Assembly (NCBI RefSeq): GCF_032714475.1
Contig: NZ_JAWDKD010000013.1
Span: 1-64,000 of the forward strand
Direction: 5' to 3'
Source of the DNA: Methanolapillus africanus
GTDB taxonomy: Archaea > Halobacteriota > Methanosarcinia > Methanosarcinales > Methanosarcinaceae
Length of the DNA: 64,000 nucleotides
Shown: in pieces, positions 27,601 through 36,208 of the stretch
How positions within the stretch are numbered: the first letter of the stretch is position 1
How the letters are laid out: each line of letters begins with the position of its first letter
Notes under the pieces: generated by a model
Seen by the model: only the letters and a program-made list of their open reading frames with translations
The model's database searches: none
Told to the model about the DNA's origin: nothing
Translations under genes and position numbers: made by a program

Positions 27601-28723
27601 TTTGATCGGAAGCAACAGCGGAACAGTTCTGTCATCGAACGTAACTGTCATTGTTAATGAAAAAGACGTTAGTGCTGCCTATGGGTCCGGATTCGGAAGT
27701 TTTGTCGGATATAATAATGCGAACGGAAACATTACATTTGACGCCGGCAATATGTTGATCAGCTCGACAATCAATGCAGCCAGCAGCACGAAAGTCGGCG
27801 GCGCCGTTGGATCAAATCATGCTTCGGCAAAGATCACCATCAATTCCGTTTCACTTGAAACGCCGGTTTCCGGAAAGAATGATGTCGGCGGATTTGTCGG
27901 ATATAATGCCGGAATCATCGATATTCAAGGTCCGCTGTCCTTTTCCGAATCGGTTACAGGTTCCAATTCTGTCGGTGGTTTTATCGGCAACAATACGGGA
28001 ACAATCGCTTATAAGGATTCGAGCAGTATTGTCACAATGGAAAGTGCCGCAAAAGTTTCCGGAGTTGAATTCGTCGGCGGCTACATGGGCAACAACACCA
28101 ATGCAGGTTCCGAGATCTATTACGTCCAAGCATTCAACGACGTCGAAGGTCTCAAACGCGTCGGCGGTCTCATCGGTTATAACAACGGAAAAATGTCCAA
28201 TGTTATGTTCGGCGGCAATGTGAATGAAACCGGTTCAGGAACGTATTTCGGCGGCTTGGCCGGCTGGAATCAGGGTCAAATCGACAATTCATTTTCAACC
28301 GGAAACATAAACGCCGGAACCAGTCGGGAAATCGGCGGTTTAATTGGAATCATGAACGGCACGTCGCCGAGTCTTCAAAACTGCTATTCATCGGGTAACG
28401 TTGTCGGTAATTATTCCGTCGGCGGTCTCGTTGGTTCAGCTTCAAACTCTGCAATCACGAATTCCGTTGCGTTAAACAGCGGTATTTCGGGTAATGACCG
28501 CGTGTACAGAATTGCCGGTTTTAACAGCGGTGTTTTGACCGACAATTATGCGCTGGACAGTTTGACCGGTACAAGTGATCCGGCCGGACTTGATGGCGCC
28601 AATGTCACGCAAACAGATGCGCAAACACAAGCTTTCTACACAACCGCTCCAATGGACTGGGATTTCGCAACGCCAATCTGGGAAATCACATCCGGTTCCT
28701 ATCCGGTTCTGGCTTGGATGTAA
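24632..28723 (+). CDS. Giant GLUG-repeat membrane-anchored surface protein (GLUG-6)
   Basis: 1363 residues. Head MDSQTKKYVKI, anchor at about 8-27 ending LLTTCLN, linker rich in Ser/Pro/Gly/Asn, LYDY and TLRLMVTAN domain from about 94, YPFESGTG/IVQFDALRYYTG lead-in from about 190, then some 35-40 GLUG units between 328 and 1263, ending YPVLAWM. AAGGGG stands upstream of the ATG. Head and anchor are close to GLUG-1 and GLUG-5, while the promoter matches GLUG-2, so promoter and coding parts have different closest relatives. Predicted surface adhesin; it ends the six-gene array just before the Mrp operon. Confidence 0.9.
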   Translation: MDSQTKKYVKIGIIILIVILLALLLTTCLNTQKGVQDCKCSVSNPGNNSSAGFEADPNKGGSPSSPSPMNVTPGGNGTPVNPSGPQALSFSAELYDYQYDTVSNTGTLRLMVTANKTITAADITEVEYSKINGGSDDGTLTPVVVEYLPAANSFLVSVTGAPLDTPNSGNVYAYSITNGNASTISQTANYPFESGTGADDSGNEFVIDHIVQFDALRYYTGSFGSGKYFKINAGLELPDDWNVPASSDPTDAAYYERAYTDENGWQPIGDATAGFGGKLDGGNAELSKFYINRTAADDQGLFGITAASSEIKNMNLNLTGRTIEGKDNVGSLVGRNYGKVTDSQMNGGTIAGNQYVGGLIGSNGDVSLGVQGGAISNSHAGALGTPIIVSGNKDVGGLIGDNDGPVSNTYVFATVNEGPSAGSNISGFIGYNHGNGTLTSVNATVTVNAAKSHNVGGLVGNNNGAINVGTGTPISVSGTITGNQFVGGLLGQNLAPITGTAGSLVSTDVSVTGNNSTGGFIGKNMAAVSYAQSNGTVTAGSAASSKELGGFIGNNTGELSYVSAVCNVAAPDSSYVGGLLGNNTISGAKSGKVFDSNAGTAANPISVTGKEYVGGLIGENNVTAKPSVSTTTVNAAVVGSGTGKYVGGFVGNNNGSISLSNSMVNASVSAPNSNGVGGFIGQNNIAGSIQVLDNLEYSNPVKGYDETGGFIGNNTGTITMGSNSITMKSNVDGNNIVGGYIGWNNRSVSNVSVGGTTDSVYVNGTDNTGGLIGRNNGTISSSSVGASNGQVLVSGNVNIGGMVGYNRGAISTSNIGTATTPISVFGYTDVGGMVGNNGASINNSSVYSTVNEGGTGANRQCFGGLIGNKTASDDIVLNNVSVVSTVTAENSNDVGGVIGKNMGNIKIDSPLTFSSETKGKTNVGGFIGNNYGTGKKIDATATNNITVKGNVTGVNSVGGLIGLNQQLVSNMFVGLSTSPVTVTGNSNVGGLIGSNSGTVLSSNVTVIVNEKDVSAAYGSGFGSFVGYNNANGNITFDAGNMLISSTINAASSTKVGGAVGSNHASAKITINSVSLETPVSGKNDVGGFVGYNAGIIDIQGPLSFSESVTGSNSVGGFIGNNTGTIAYKDSSSIVTMESAAKVSGVEFVGGYMGNNTNAGSEIYYVQAFNDVEGLKRVGGLIGYNNGKMSNVMFGGNVNETGSGTYFGGLAGWNQGQIDNSFSTGNINAGTSREIGGLIGIMNGTSPSLQNCYSSGNVVGNYSVGGLVGSASNSAITNSVALNSGISGNDRVYRIAGFNSGVLTDNYALDSLTGTSDPAGLDGANVTQTDAQTQAFYTTAPMDWDFATPIWEITSGSYPVLAWM

Positions 28724-28828
28724 AATTCAATCCAATCAAAATTTAAACGGCAAAAAATCAAACAGCAAAAAATCAAACAAGTTCAAAAATCGAACAAAAA
28801 TCGAAAACTTGTTCAACTCCCAAATCGT

Positions 28829-28860
28829 GGGCGGTTCAAAACTGCCCTTTTTTCTTTTTT
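28829..28860 (+). terminator. Hairpin/T-tract terminator after GLUG-6
   Basis: Stem GGGCGGTT / AACTGCCC (28829-28836 and 28840-28847, one G-T pair), 3-base loop, followed by TTTTTTCTTTTTT. Confidence 0.8.
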
Positions 28861-28904
28861 CACCGATTCTTTCATTGTTTCCCTTGTTTTTTTCTTGGTT
28901 CACA

Positions 28905-29173
28905 AATAATTTAATATATAGTGAATTTGAACATATAGTATCTTTTAGCTTGTCTAGACGTTCTTTATCATTTTATTCATCCGTTCTCGGATGATTTTGA
29001 TTTCATCATCCGGCCGGCTTCATTTTAAGGAGCTGTCGTCGCCTGTTGAAAACCTCTATGAAATTATTGTGAATTGCATTGACCCTATCGTAAGATATTG
29101 ATGATTACCGGTCTGATCATGGTCGGTCATTCTCAATTATTATCGTAAACATTGAGCAGAGTTGTGATTTCTC
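28905..29173 (+). promoter_or_regulatory. Promoter and long leader of the mrp operon
   Basis: A TTTAATATATAG box near 28909-28920 predicts a start near 28943 and a leader of about 230 bases with no ORF of note. The leader contains the hairpin GGATGAT / ATCATCC (28989-28995 and 29005-29011). A GTGAT ribosome-binding site (29164-29168) precedes the TTG start of mrpA. No gene is seen in 28724-29173. Confidence 0.5.
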
Positions 29174-31591
29174 TTGGACGCATTTTATTTCCTGGCATTG
29201 ATTGTTCTTTTGCCTTTTCTGATGGCGCTTTTTGTACCGGCCGCGTACAAAATCCTCAAAGATAAGGTCGGATGGTTCGCAGCGGCGGTCGCTTTCGTTT
29301 GTTTGCTAATGGTTGCGTCCATCATTCCGACCACGTATGCAGGCGAAGTCCTGGCCGGCACGATGTCTTGGATTCCGGGACTTTCCGTCAATCTGGCGCT
29401 TTACGCGGACGGGCTTTCCGTTCTGCTCGGCGTTATCGTTTCCTTCATCGGCATTTTAATCATGTCGTATTCCAACAAATATTTGTCCAAAGACGAAGAC
29501 TTGGTCCGCTACTACCAATATCTGCTCGTTTTCATGGGATCGATGCTCGGCGTCGCCTTTTCCGACAACTTGATTCAATTGTTCATTTTCTGGGAATTGA
29601 CCAGCATCAGCTCGTTTATGCTTATCGGTTACTACCGCAAAACCAAAGAATCCATTTACGGCGCGACAAAAGCGCTGCTCATCACAGGCGGCGGCGGTCT
29701 TTTCATGTTCGCCGGATTCCTGCTTCTCTTCACAATCACCGGCACCTACGGCATTTCCGAAATGCTCACGAGCCCGGACATGATTGCGGTCGTCAAAGAC
29801 AGTCCGCTCTTTACGATTACCTTAATTTTCATTCTCATCGGCGCCTTTGCGAAATCCGCGCAAGGCCCGTTTTATGTTTGGCTCCCCAACGCCATGGAAG
29901 CCCCGACGCCGGTCAGCGCTTTTCTGCACTCGGCGACAATGGTGAAGGCCGGCGTCTTTTTGGTGGCGCGCCTTCATCCGATGTTTTCCGGCACAACGGA
30001 TTGGTTTGTTCTCGTTTGCGGCATCGGACTGATTACAATGGTCGGCGCCGGCTTTTTAGCGCTCCGGCAGACGGATCTGAAAGGAATTCTCGCTTATTCC
30101 ACCATCAGTCAGCTGGCTTATTTGATGACCATGTACGGTTACACCACAATCGCCGAGCCCGGCATTGGTGTGGCGGCGGCGACATTCCATTTGCTCAACC
30201 ACGCCACCTTTAAGGCGTGCCTTTTCCTGCTCGTCGGCATCGTCGCGCACGAACTGCACACCCGCGATATCCGTAAAATGGGCGGACTTCGAAAGGAGAT
30301 GCCAATCACGTTCATTTTAACCGTGATTGCGGCGGCGGCGATGGCCGGCATTCCGCCGCTCAACGGATTCCTGAGCAAAGAGTTGTTCTACGAATCTTCC
30401 ATCCAAATGGCGGAAGCGCTCGGCGGCGGTATTGCCTGGATTATTCCGGTTCTGGCCGTTGTCGGCGGCGTTTTTACGTTCGCGTATTCCTTCCGCTTGA
30501 TTCTCAAAGTATTCTGCGGCAAACGGACAACCGATCCCGACGTTCCGGCGCACGTTCACGATCCGTCTTGGATTTTGCTGGGTCCGGCGGCAATCTTGGC
30601 CGTTCTCATCATTGCGATCGGACTTTTCCCGACGCCGTTTATTGATTATTTGGTTCAGCCGGCCATTAGCGCGATTCTGCCGGGCGCGGACCACTTGCAC
30701 GTGGCGCTTTGGCACGGCATCACGCCGTCGTTGATCATGACAATTATTACGTTTGCGTTCGGCATTTTGGTTTATTGGAAATACGACGCGATTGCCGGAT
30801 GGCAAACCCGTTTCAGCGCCAAGCATCCGAAATTCAGCATCAACTGGGTGTACAACACGCTGGTGGACAATGCGTTCGATTTCGGAGCGACGCTCGGACG
30901 TCTGCTTCAAAAAGGACCGCCGGCCGGATACGTGAAAACCATGCTCGTTTTCATTATCGTCATGGTTCTGATTCCGTTCGCTTACGCCATCATTTCCGGG
31001 CTTTCCATCTTCCCGAATTTGGATTTTGCCGGCATGCCGTCTGAAATGTTGGTCTTCATCATTATTATTTTAACAGCATGGGGCGCCGCGTCGCTGCCGA
31101 AATATTTGTCGGCCATCATCTCGTTGTCAGCGTGCGGTTTTGCCGTGTCGCTGCTTTACGCTTATCTCAAAGCGCCGGACCTGGCGATGACGCAGCTGTG
31201 TATTGAAACGCTGTCGACCATCATGTTTTTGGTCGTCATTATGAAATTTAAAAACAAAGAAGCCGTTCGCCCCGAAAAGACAAAGGCGAAAGTCAAAAAC
31301 GCGATTTTGGCCGCCGGATGCGCGCTTGTTTTATTTTTGATGCTCGCCGGCGCCGATTTGATCGCGCCGTTTGAAACGTTCTCTCATTATTTCATCGAAA
31401 ACGGCCTGGAAATGACGGCCGGGCGCAACATCGTCAACGTGATCGTGGTCGATTTCAGAGGTTATGATACGATCGGCGAAATTTCCGTGATTTGTATCGC
31501 GGCGCTGGCGGTTTTCAATCTGATTAAGAGCCGTTCCAAAGACAAACAAGAAAAAACGGTGACATCCACCATGACGGAGGACAAGAAATGA
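29174..31591 (+). CDS. mrpA: Mrp-type Na+/H+ antiporter subunit A
   Basis: Large membrane subunit (805 residues) of the multisubunit cation/proton antiporter, related to NuoL. Visible hallmarks are FIFWELTSISSFMLIGYY with its transmembrane Glu, KSAQGPFYVWLPNAMEAPTP, HSATMVKAGVFL and LLNHATFKACLFL. The C-terminal part carries the MbhD/MbhE-like extension normal for MrpA (SLLYAYLKAPDLAMTQLCIE; FRGYDTIGEISV). The start is TTG with GTGAT 5 bases upstream; no better ATG aligns with the expected MDAFYFLALI terminus. First of seven genes, ending in an ATGA overlap with mrpB. In methanogens with cytochromes or methylotrophic growth, Mrp balances Na+ and H+ gradients; the Na+-pumping Mtr complex is encoded 13 kb away. 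Confidence 0.93.
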   Translation: MDAFYFLALIVLLPFLMALFVPAAYKILKDKVGWFAAAVAFVCLLMVASIIPTTYAGEVLAGTMSWIPGLSVNLALYADGLSVLLGVIVSFIGILIMSYSNKYLSKDEDLVRYYQYLLVFMGSMLGVAFSDNLIQLFIFWELTSISSFMLIGYYRKTKESIYGATKALLITGGGGLFMFAGFLLLFTITGTYGISEMLTSPDMIAVVKDSPLFTITLIFILIGAFAKSAQGPFYVWLPNAMEAPTPVSAFLHSATMVKAGVFLVARLHPMFSGTTDWFVLVCGIGLITMVGAGFLALRQTDLKGILAYSTISQLAYLMTMYGYTTIAEPGIGVAAATFHLLNHATFKACLFLLVGIVAHELHTRDIRKMGGLRKEMPITFILTVIAAAAMAGIPPLNGFLSKELFYESSIQMAEALGGGIAWIIPVLAVVGGVFTFAYSFRLILKVFCGKRTTDPDVPAHVHDPSWILLGPAAILAVLIIAIGLFPTPFIDYLVQPAISAILPGADHLHVALWHGITPSLIMTIITFAFGILVYWKYDAIAGWQTRFSAKHPKFSINWVYNTLVDNAFDFGATLGRLLQKGPPAGYVKTMLVFIIVMVLIPFAYAIISGLSIFPNLDFAGMPSEMLVFIIIILTAWGAASLPKYLSAIISLSACGFAVSLLYAYLKAPDLAMTQLCIETLSTIMFLVVIMKFKNKEAVRPEKTKAKVKNAILAAGCALVLFLMLAGADLIAPFETFSHYFIENGLEMTAGRNIVNVIVVDFRGYDTIGEISVICIAALAVFNLIKSRSKDKQEKTVTSTMTEDKK

Positions 31592-32331
31592 CCACGATTA
31601 TCGCCAAAACCATCTCCAAAGCTTGTTTGGTAATCTGCCTGCTCTTCTCGATTTATTTGCTGCTCAACGGCGGCAACTATCCGGGCGGCGGTTTCGTCGG
31701 CGGCGTTTTGTTCGTGTGCGGCATCGCGCTCGTTTATGTGACGTACGGGATGCGTTACATCAACGTCCGCTTGCAGCCGGACTGGCTGGGCTGGGTCGGC
31801 TACGGATTGCTGTTCGCGTCCTTGACGGCGCTTGCGCCGCTGTTTGTCGGACACAACTATTTCAGAAGCGCCTTTGACGACTTCCCGATTGAGATTCTCG
31901 GCATTCACATCGGTCACATCGAGTTGGTTTCGTCTATGTATTTCGACATCGGCGTTTACTTTACCGTGATCGGCGGCTTACTCTTTATTCTGACCAACAT
32001 CGCGTCCGACAAAGTCAAAGCCAAGGAATCGGAAAGCCCGTTCAAATATTCGGGAACGGCGGACAAGCCGGTCCGGGTGACCGACGTGCCGGCCGTTTCG
32101 GCGACCTCAGCCGGTTCGACGGACGCTGTTTCGAAAACCGCTGCCGCCGGTTCGGTTTCGGAACCGCCTGCGGCGGAACACAAGGCTAAAGCGACCGCCA
32201 ACCATCACCATCATCTTTACGAGGATTCAAATATTGATGAAATCAACCGCGTGTCAAGTTTTCACAATCCCGACCTGACGCTTTTTAATGACGAAAACGA
32301 TTTGAACACAAAACCGGGGGAACAAAAATGA
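31588..32331 (+). CDS. mrpB: Mrp antiporter subunit B with hydrophilic His-containing tail
   Basis: 247 residues. The first about 145 form the MnhB/MrpB membrane domain (LLNGGNYPGGGFVGGVLF; IGHIELVSSMYFDIGVYFTV). The remaining about 100 residues are a hydrophilic extension, Ala/Ser/Thr-rich and then NHHHHLYED. MrpB is usually about 140 residues, so the tail is an addition. Translationally coupled on both sides by ATGA overlaps with mrpA and mrpC. The tail is predicted to be cytoplasmic or peripheral; its role is unknown. Confidence 0.9.
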   Translation: MTTIIAKTISKACLVICLLFSIYLLLNGGNYPGGGFVGGVLFVCGIALVYVTYGMRYINVRLQPDWLGWVGYGLLFASLTALAPLFVGHNYFRSAFDDFPIEILGIHIGHIELVSSMYFDIGVYFTVIGGLLFILTNIASDKVKAKESESPFKYSGTADKPVRVTDVPAVSATSAGSTDAVSKTAAAGSVSEPPAAEHKAKATANHHHHLYEDSNIDEINRVSSFHNPDLTLFNDENDLNTKPGEQK

Positions 32332-32747
32332 CGAACGTATGGTTAGCACTCACGATTTCGGTTCTTTTCGGTATCGGCGTTTATTTGATTTTGCGCCGCG
32401 ACATCGTTAAAATCGCGATGGGATTCGGTTTGATGAGCCACGCGATTAACCTGACGATCGTGTCGTCCGGCGTTTTAAACGGAACGCTGGTTCCGATTTT
32501 GATGAGCACGATCAACGAACATGCTCGTTTCGTCTTCCGAGACGATTACGGAGAGGGCATTTTGGCGCCGATTGTTGAAGGGATTTCGGAAGATTATTTG
32601 TTTACGGATCCGCTCACGCAGGCGTTGGTCTTGACGGCGATTGTGATCAGCTTTGCGACCACTGCCATCTTTTTGACGCTCGCGTACCGGATCGGCGAGG
32701 AATACGGGACGACGGACGTTGACGAACTCAGGAGGCTGCGCGGATGA
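32328..32747 (+). CDS. mrpC: Mrp antiporter subunit C (NuoK-like)
   Basis: 139 residues with three predicted membrane segments. MnhC/NuoK-like features: GVYLILRRDIVKIAMGFGLM, SHAINLTIV and DPLTQALVLTAIVISFATTA. A short insertion (about residues 60-80) between segments 2 and 3 holds polar residues, as is common in MrpC. Overlaps mrpB and mrpD by ATGA. Core proton-path subunit of the antiporter by family knowledge. Confidence 0.92.
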   Translation: MTNVWLALTISVLFGIGVYLILRRDIVKIAMGFGLMSHAINLTIVSSGVLNGTLVPILMSTINEHARFVFRDDYGEGILAPIVEGISEDYLFTDPLTQALVLTAIVISFATTAIFLTLAYRIGEEYGTTDVDELRRLRG

Positions 32748-34453
32748 ACTTCGACCCGTCTCTCATCTTTTCGGCGCCGCTGGAATACGTGACGTCGTTC
32801 TTCATGGCGAACCTCGTCGTTTTGCCGATCGCCATCTGCTTACTGATGGCGCCCATTATGATTCTTCTTCGGAACTCACCGAAAACTCAAAAATATGTGG
32901 CGCTTGCCGTGTCCGCCTTTTTATTCTTCGTCGGCGTCATGTTGTTTTTGGACGTTTACCGGCATGGGATTATCGTTTACGATATCGGCGAGTTCGGAAA
33001 ATACGGCATCGTTCTCGTCGGCGATTTGCTGTCGGCTTTAATGGTGCTTCTCAACACGTTCATCGGCTTCTTGGTACTGATTTATTCCTTGGATTACATC
33101 GAACGCAAGTCTTTGAGCGACAGCTATTTCGTTTTATTTTTCCTGATGCTGGGCGGCATCAACGGAATTTTCCTCACCGGCGATCTGTTTAACATGTTCG
33201 TCTTCTTTGAAATCATGTTCTTGTCGTCGACCGGTCTCATTATGGCGAATGAATCGCTCGGCGTCACCGATACGTCCCACAAACTGGAAGCGACGTACAA
33301 ATACTTGGTTCTCGGCATGATCGGTTCGTTCGTGATGTTGATTGCGATTACGACGATTTATGCTTCGATCGGGTCTCTTAATATTGCCGACTTGGCGGCC
33401 AAGATTCAAACGCTGACGGACGCGGGAACGGTCCCGTGGGTTCTGATTGCCGCTGCGCTTTTGTTCGTGGTGGTTTTCGGCAACAAAGCGGCGCTTGTGC
33501 CGCTTCACTTCTGGCTGCCGGACGTTCACCCGACGGCGCCGACGCCGGTCAGCGCGATGCTCAGCGGCGTTTTGATTAAAGTCGGCGTTTACGGCATGCT
33601 TCGGATCATATTCGTCGTTTTGGCGCCGTCTCTGTCGTTTGTTTTGCCGATCTTAATGTTTTTCGCGCTCATGACGATTGCCATCGGCGCGTTTTCCGCG
33701 ATCGGTCAAACGGATCTCAAACGGGTTTTGGCGTATTCCAGTGTTTCCCAAATCGGTTACGTTTTGCTGGGATTGTCGTTCGGCACCGCCGGCGCGATTG
33801 CGGCCGCGATCATGTATTTGATCAACCACGCGGTGGCCAAGTCTCTCTTGTTCCTGACGGCGGGCGGCATCATTCACGAAACCAAAACGCGCGATCTTCG
33901 AAAAATGGGCGGATTGATTACGGTTCTTCCGCTTTTGTCCATGGCCTTTTTAATCGGGGCGATGTCGATTGCCGGCATTCCGCCGATGGGCGGTTTCATC
34001 GCGAAATTCGCGTTGTTCCAGTCGGCCGTTTCCGGCGAATTTTATTTGCCGTTCTTGATTGCCTTGGTGTGCGCGATCGCCACCATCTTTTACATGTTCC
34101 GGACTTGGATTTCCGTCTTCTGGGGCGAAAACCGGAACACGGATGCTAATGCCGTAGATGCGCATGATGCCGTTGCGGTTGCGGCGCCTGCTGCAGCGGC
34201 AGCAGACGTGCATGCCGGGTCGGACGCGCACGCGCCGCCGGATACACACGCAGCGGTACCGGTTTCGCCGGCGCCGCCCAAAAAGCACAAGCTGTCGATT
34301 GAAATTGTCATTCCGATTGTGGTGTTGTGCGCCGTCGTCATCATTTTGGGCGTTTACCCGCAGCCGCTTTACGACGTGGCGAACTTGATTGCGGCTCAAA
34401 TTTTGGATCCGGACGTTTATATTTCCACTGTGCTCGGGAGGGCGCCGAGATGA
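32744..34453 (+). CDS. mrpD: Mrp antiporter subunit D (NuoM/N-like) with Ala/His/Asp insertion
   Basis: 569 residues; antiporter-like subunit. Hallmarks are FFEIMFLSSTGLIM with the membrane Glu, NKAALVPLHFWLPDVHPTAP, SAMLSGVLIKVGVYGMLR and YLINHAVAKSLLFLTAGG. Near residues 460-515, between the last two membrane segments, lies a low-complexity Ala/Asp/His/Pro stretch (DAHDAVAVAAP, DVHAGSDAHAPPDTHAAV). This is longer than the usual loop and replaces conserved sequence. Coupled by ATGA overlaps to mrpC and mrpE. Confidence 0.92.
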   Translation: MNFDPSLIFSAPLEYVTSFFMANLVVLPIAICLLMAPIMILLRNSPKTQKYVALAVSAFLFFVGVMLFLDVYRHGIIVYDIGEFGKYGIVLVGDLLSALMVLLNTFIGFLVLIYSLDYIERKSLSDSYFVLFFLMLGGINGIFLTGDLFNMFVFFEIMFLSSTGLIMANESLGVTDTSHKLEATYKYLVLGMIGSFVMLIAITTIYASIGSLNIADLAAKIQTLTDAGTVPWVLIAAALLFVVVFGNKAALVPLHFWLPDVHPTAPTPVSAMLSGVLIKVGVYGMLRIIFVVLAPSLSFVLPILMFFALMTIAIGAFSAIGQTDLKRVLAYSSVSQIGYVLLGLSFGTAGAIAAAIMYLINHAVAKSLLFLTAGGIIHETKTRDLRKMGGLITVLPLLSMAFLIGAMSIAGIPPMGGFIAKFALFQSAVSGEFYLPFLIALVCAIATIFYMFRTWISVFWGENRNTDANAVDAHDAVAVAAPAAAAADVHAGSDAHAPPDTHAAVPVSPAPPKKHKLSIEIVIPIVVLCAVVIILGVYPQPLYDVANLIAAQILDPDVYISTVLGRAPR

Positions 34454-34971
34454 AAATTAAGTTTAATTTCATGAGATTTTTGGTTTATGTGATGCTCGCC
34501 ATTCTTTGGGTGCTCATCAGCGGCAGCTTTTCCATCGGAAATTTCCTGCTGGGCATGTTTTTCGGATTCCTGATTTTGTATCCGTTCCGCGACATGTTCA
34601 CGTTTACGGACACGTTTGGGCACTTCGTCCGCCAGTTCCCGAAAAAGTTGAAGTACGTTTATATTTTGTTCCGGGAAATCATCAAGGCCAATTTCTTCAT
34701 GGCTTACAAAATCCTTCAGCCGAAGCTGGATATCCGGCCGGGCATCATCGCTTATCCGTTCACAACGACGAAAAGCATTTCCACAACGATTTTGGCCAAC
34801 ACGATTTCGCTGACGCCGGGGACGCTCATCATTGACGTTCACGTCAAAAACCCGACGCTGAAAGGTCCGGGTATTTATTACATTCACTCGATTTACATTG
34901 ACAGTCCGAAAGAGGTACGTGACACGATTCGCGACGATTTGGAACAACCGATTCTGGAGGCTTTCGAATGA
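34450..34971 (+). CDS. mrpE: Mrp antiporter subunit E
   Basis: 173 residues. Typical MnhE: two or three N-terminal membrane segments (FLVYVMLAILWVLISGSF), then LFREIIKANFFMAYKIL, and a soluble C-terminal part with NTISLTPGTLIIDVH. The ATG at 34450 is chosen because it overlaps the mrpD stop (ATGA) and gives a standard-length protein; the open frame extends upstream without a ribosome-binding site. Overlaps mrpF by ATGA. Confidence 0.92.
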   Translation: MKIKFNFMRFLVYVMLAILWVLISGSFSIGNFLLGMFFGFLILYPFRDMFTFTDTFGHFVRQFPKKLKYVYILFREIIKANFFMAYKILQPKLDIRPGIIAYPFTTTKSISTTILANTISLTPGTLIIDVHVKNPTLKGPGIYYIHSIYIDSPKEVRDTIRDDLEQPILEAFE

Positions 34972-35252
34972 TCGACGCGCTTTCCGTTCTTGACTGGGTC
35001 ACTTTGATCGCTTTGTTTGTGGCGACAGCGGCTCTCTTTATGGCGGTTTACCGTGTTTTTGTCGGCCCGACGATTGTGGACCGGATTGCGGCGGCGGACT
35101 CCATCGGCAACACGATCGTGATCATTTTGGCGATTTACGCGTTTTCCCAGGACTCTCCGTTTTTGATCGACATCGCTCTGCTTCTCGCGATTATTTCATT
35201 CATCGGAACGCTGGCCATGTCCAAATACGTTGACAGAGGAGACGTGATCTAA
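34968..35252 (+). CDS. mrpF: Mrp antiporter subunit F
   Basis: 94 residues with three membrane segments. MnhF signature: YRVFVGPTIVDRIAAADSIG followed by DIALLLAIISFIGTLAMSKY. Normal length for the family. The TAA stop and the mrpG ATG overlap in TAATG. Confidence 0.92.
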   Translation: MIDALSVLDWVTLIALFVATAALFMAVYRVFVGPTIVDRIAAADSIGNTIVIILAIYAFSQDSPFLIDIALLLAIISFIGTLAMSKYVDRGDVI

Positions 35253-36145
35253 TGGACTTCTCCTGGATCCCGTTTGACGTGTCCAACCTGCGTCTCTGGC
35301 TTTGTTATTTCTTTATTTTGCTGGGCGTTTTGGATATTCTCATCGGTATGATCGGCCTCATCCGGCTGCCGGATATTTACAACAGGCTGCACGCTACCAC
35401 CAAAATCGCGACGACAGGCGCCTTTTTCGTTCTGTTCGGGATTTTGATTGCGGACGGCTGGACGCCCATGGGCATTAAATCGATCGCGATTGCTGTCTTT
35501 TTGTTGATGACCGCGCCGGTTGCGGGACACGTGATTGCCCGGGCCGCGTACAACATCAACGTGCCGCCGTGCGACCAGACCATTTTTGACGCGTATTGCG
35601 GCAAGCGCCAAGGCGATTATTGCGACGACTTTGATTACCACGAAGGTTCTTACGTTTACGTCGATTTGGACAAGCGCGACCAGGATCATTCCTTTAGCAA
35701 ATATAAGGAGAATCTGGCGACGCAGTTTTCCAAGGAAATCACGGATTTGGCCACCGACGTGGTCGAGCAGACGCCGGACACCGTTGCGCCGATTGAGGAC
35801 GAAGAGGTCGGCGACGAATTGAAGAAAGTTGTTTCCGCGCCGGAAACGAAAGAGCCGGAACCGGAATCTGAAAAACCGATTGAAGATTTGGGCGACGTCA
35901 TTTCGGAGCCGGACGATTCGGAAGAGAAGACCGAGCTCGAACAAAAGCCGGAACTGACGGAAGGTCTCACAACCGACGAGCTGGAACAAAAGCTGGAAGA
36001 AAATCCGGACCTTGAAACAGCGATTCCGGAAAAGAAACTGGAAGCGATTCGTGAAAATGGGGATGACGCCGACGCTGAAAACGCTGACGGTTCCACTGAA
36101 GACAAGCCGGACGACTCCAAGTCTGAAACTGAAAAATCTGAATGA
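35252..36145 (+). CDS. mrpG: Mrp antiporter subunit G with long acidic C-terminal tail
   Basis: 297 residues. The first about 105 are a normal MnhG/MrpG (LLGVLDILIGMIGLIRLPDI, YNRLHATTKIATTGAFFVLF). The remaining about 190 residues are hydrophilic: a Cys-containing stretch (PPCDQTIFDAYCGKRQGDYC), then a Glu/Asp/Lys/Pro-rich, probably disordered tail. Typical MrpG is about 110-125 residues. The tail keeps the GC and codon character of the operon, so it is not a frameshift artefact. The stop codon sits at the base of a terminator hairpin. Last gene of the operon; the tail function is unknown. Confidence 0.9.
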   Translation: MDFSWIPFDVSNLRLWLCYFFILLGVLDILIGMIGLIRLPDIYNRLHATTKIATTGAFFVLFGILIADGWTPMGIKSIAIAVFLLMTAPVAGHVIARAAYNINVPPCDQTIFDAYCGKRQGDYCDDFDYHEGSYVYVDLDKRDQDHSFSKYKENLATQFSKEITDLATDVVEQTPDTVAPIEDEEVGDELKKVVSAPETKEPEPESEKPIEDLGDVISEPDDSEEKTELEQKPELTEGLTTDELEQKLEENPDLETAIPEKKLEAIRENGDDADAENADGSTEDKPDDSKSETEKSE

Positions 36146-36180
36146 AAAGAAGAGTAATTCTTCTTTTCTTTTTCTTTTTT
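36144..36180 (+). terminator. Terminator of the mrp operon
   Basis: Perfect 10-bp stem GAAAAGAAGA / TCTTCTTTTC (36144-36153 and 36159-36168), loop GTAAT, then a T-rich tract. The stem begins inside the TGA stop codon of mrpG. Confidence 0.85.
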
Positions 36181-36208
36181 ATTTTATTTCCCATCTTCCG
36201 TTTCTTTT

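Noticed and set aside
16201..28723. Horizontal transfer or prophage origin of the GLUG island
   Set aside because: No integrase, transposase, att-like repeats or tRNA junction was seen around it; tandem duplication explains the array.
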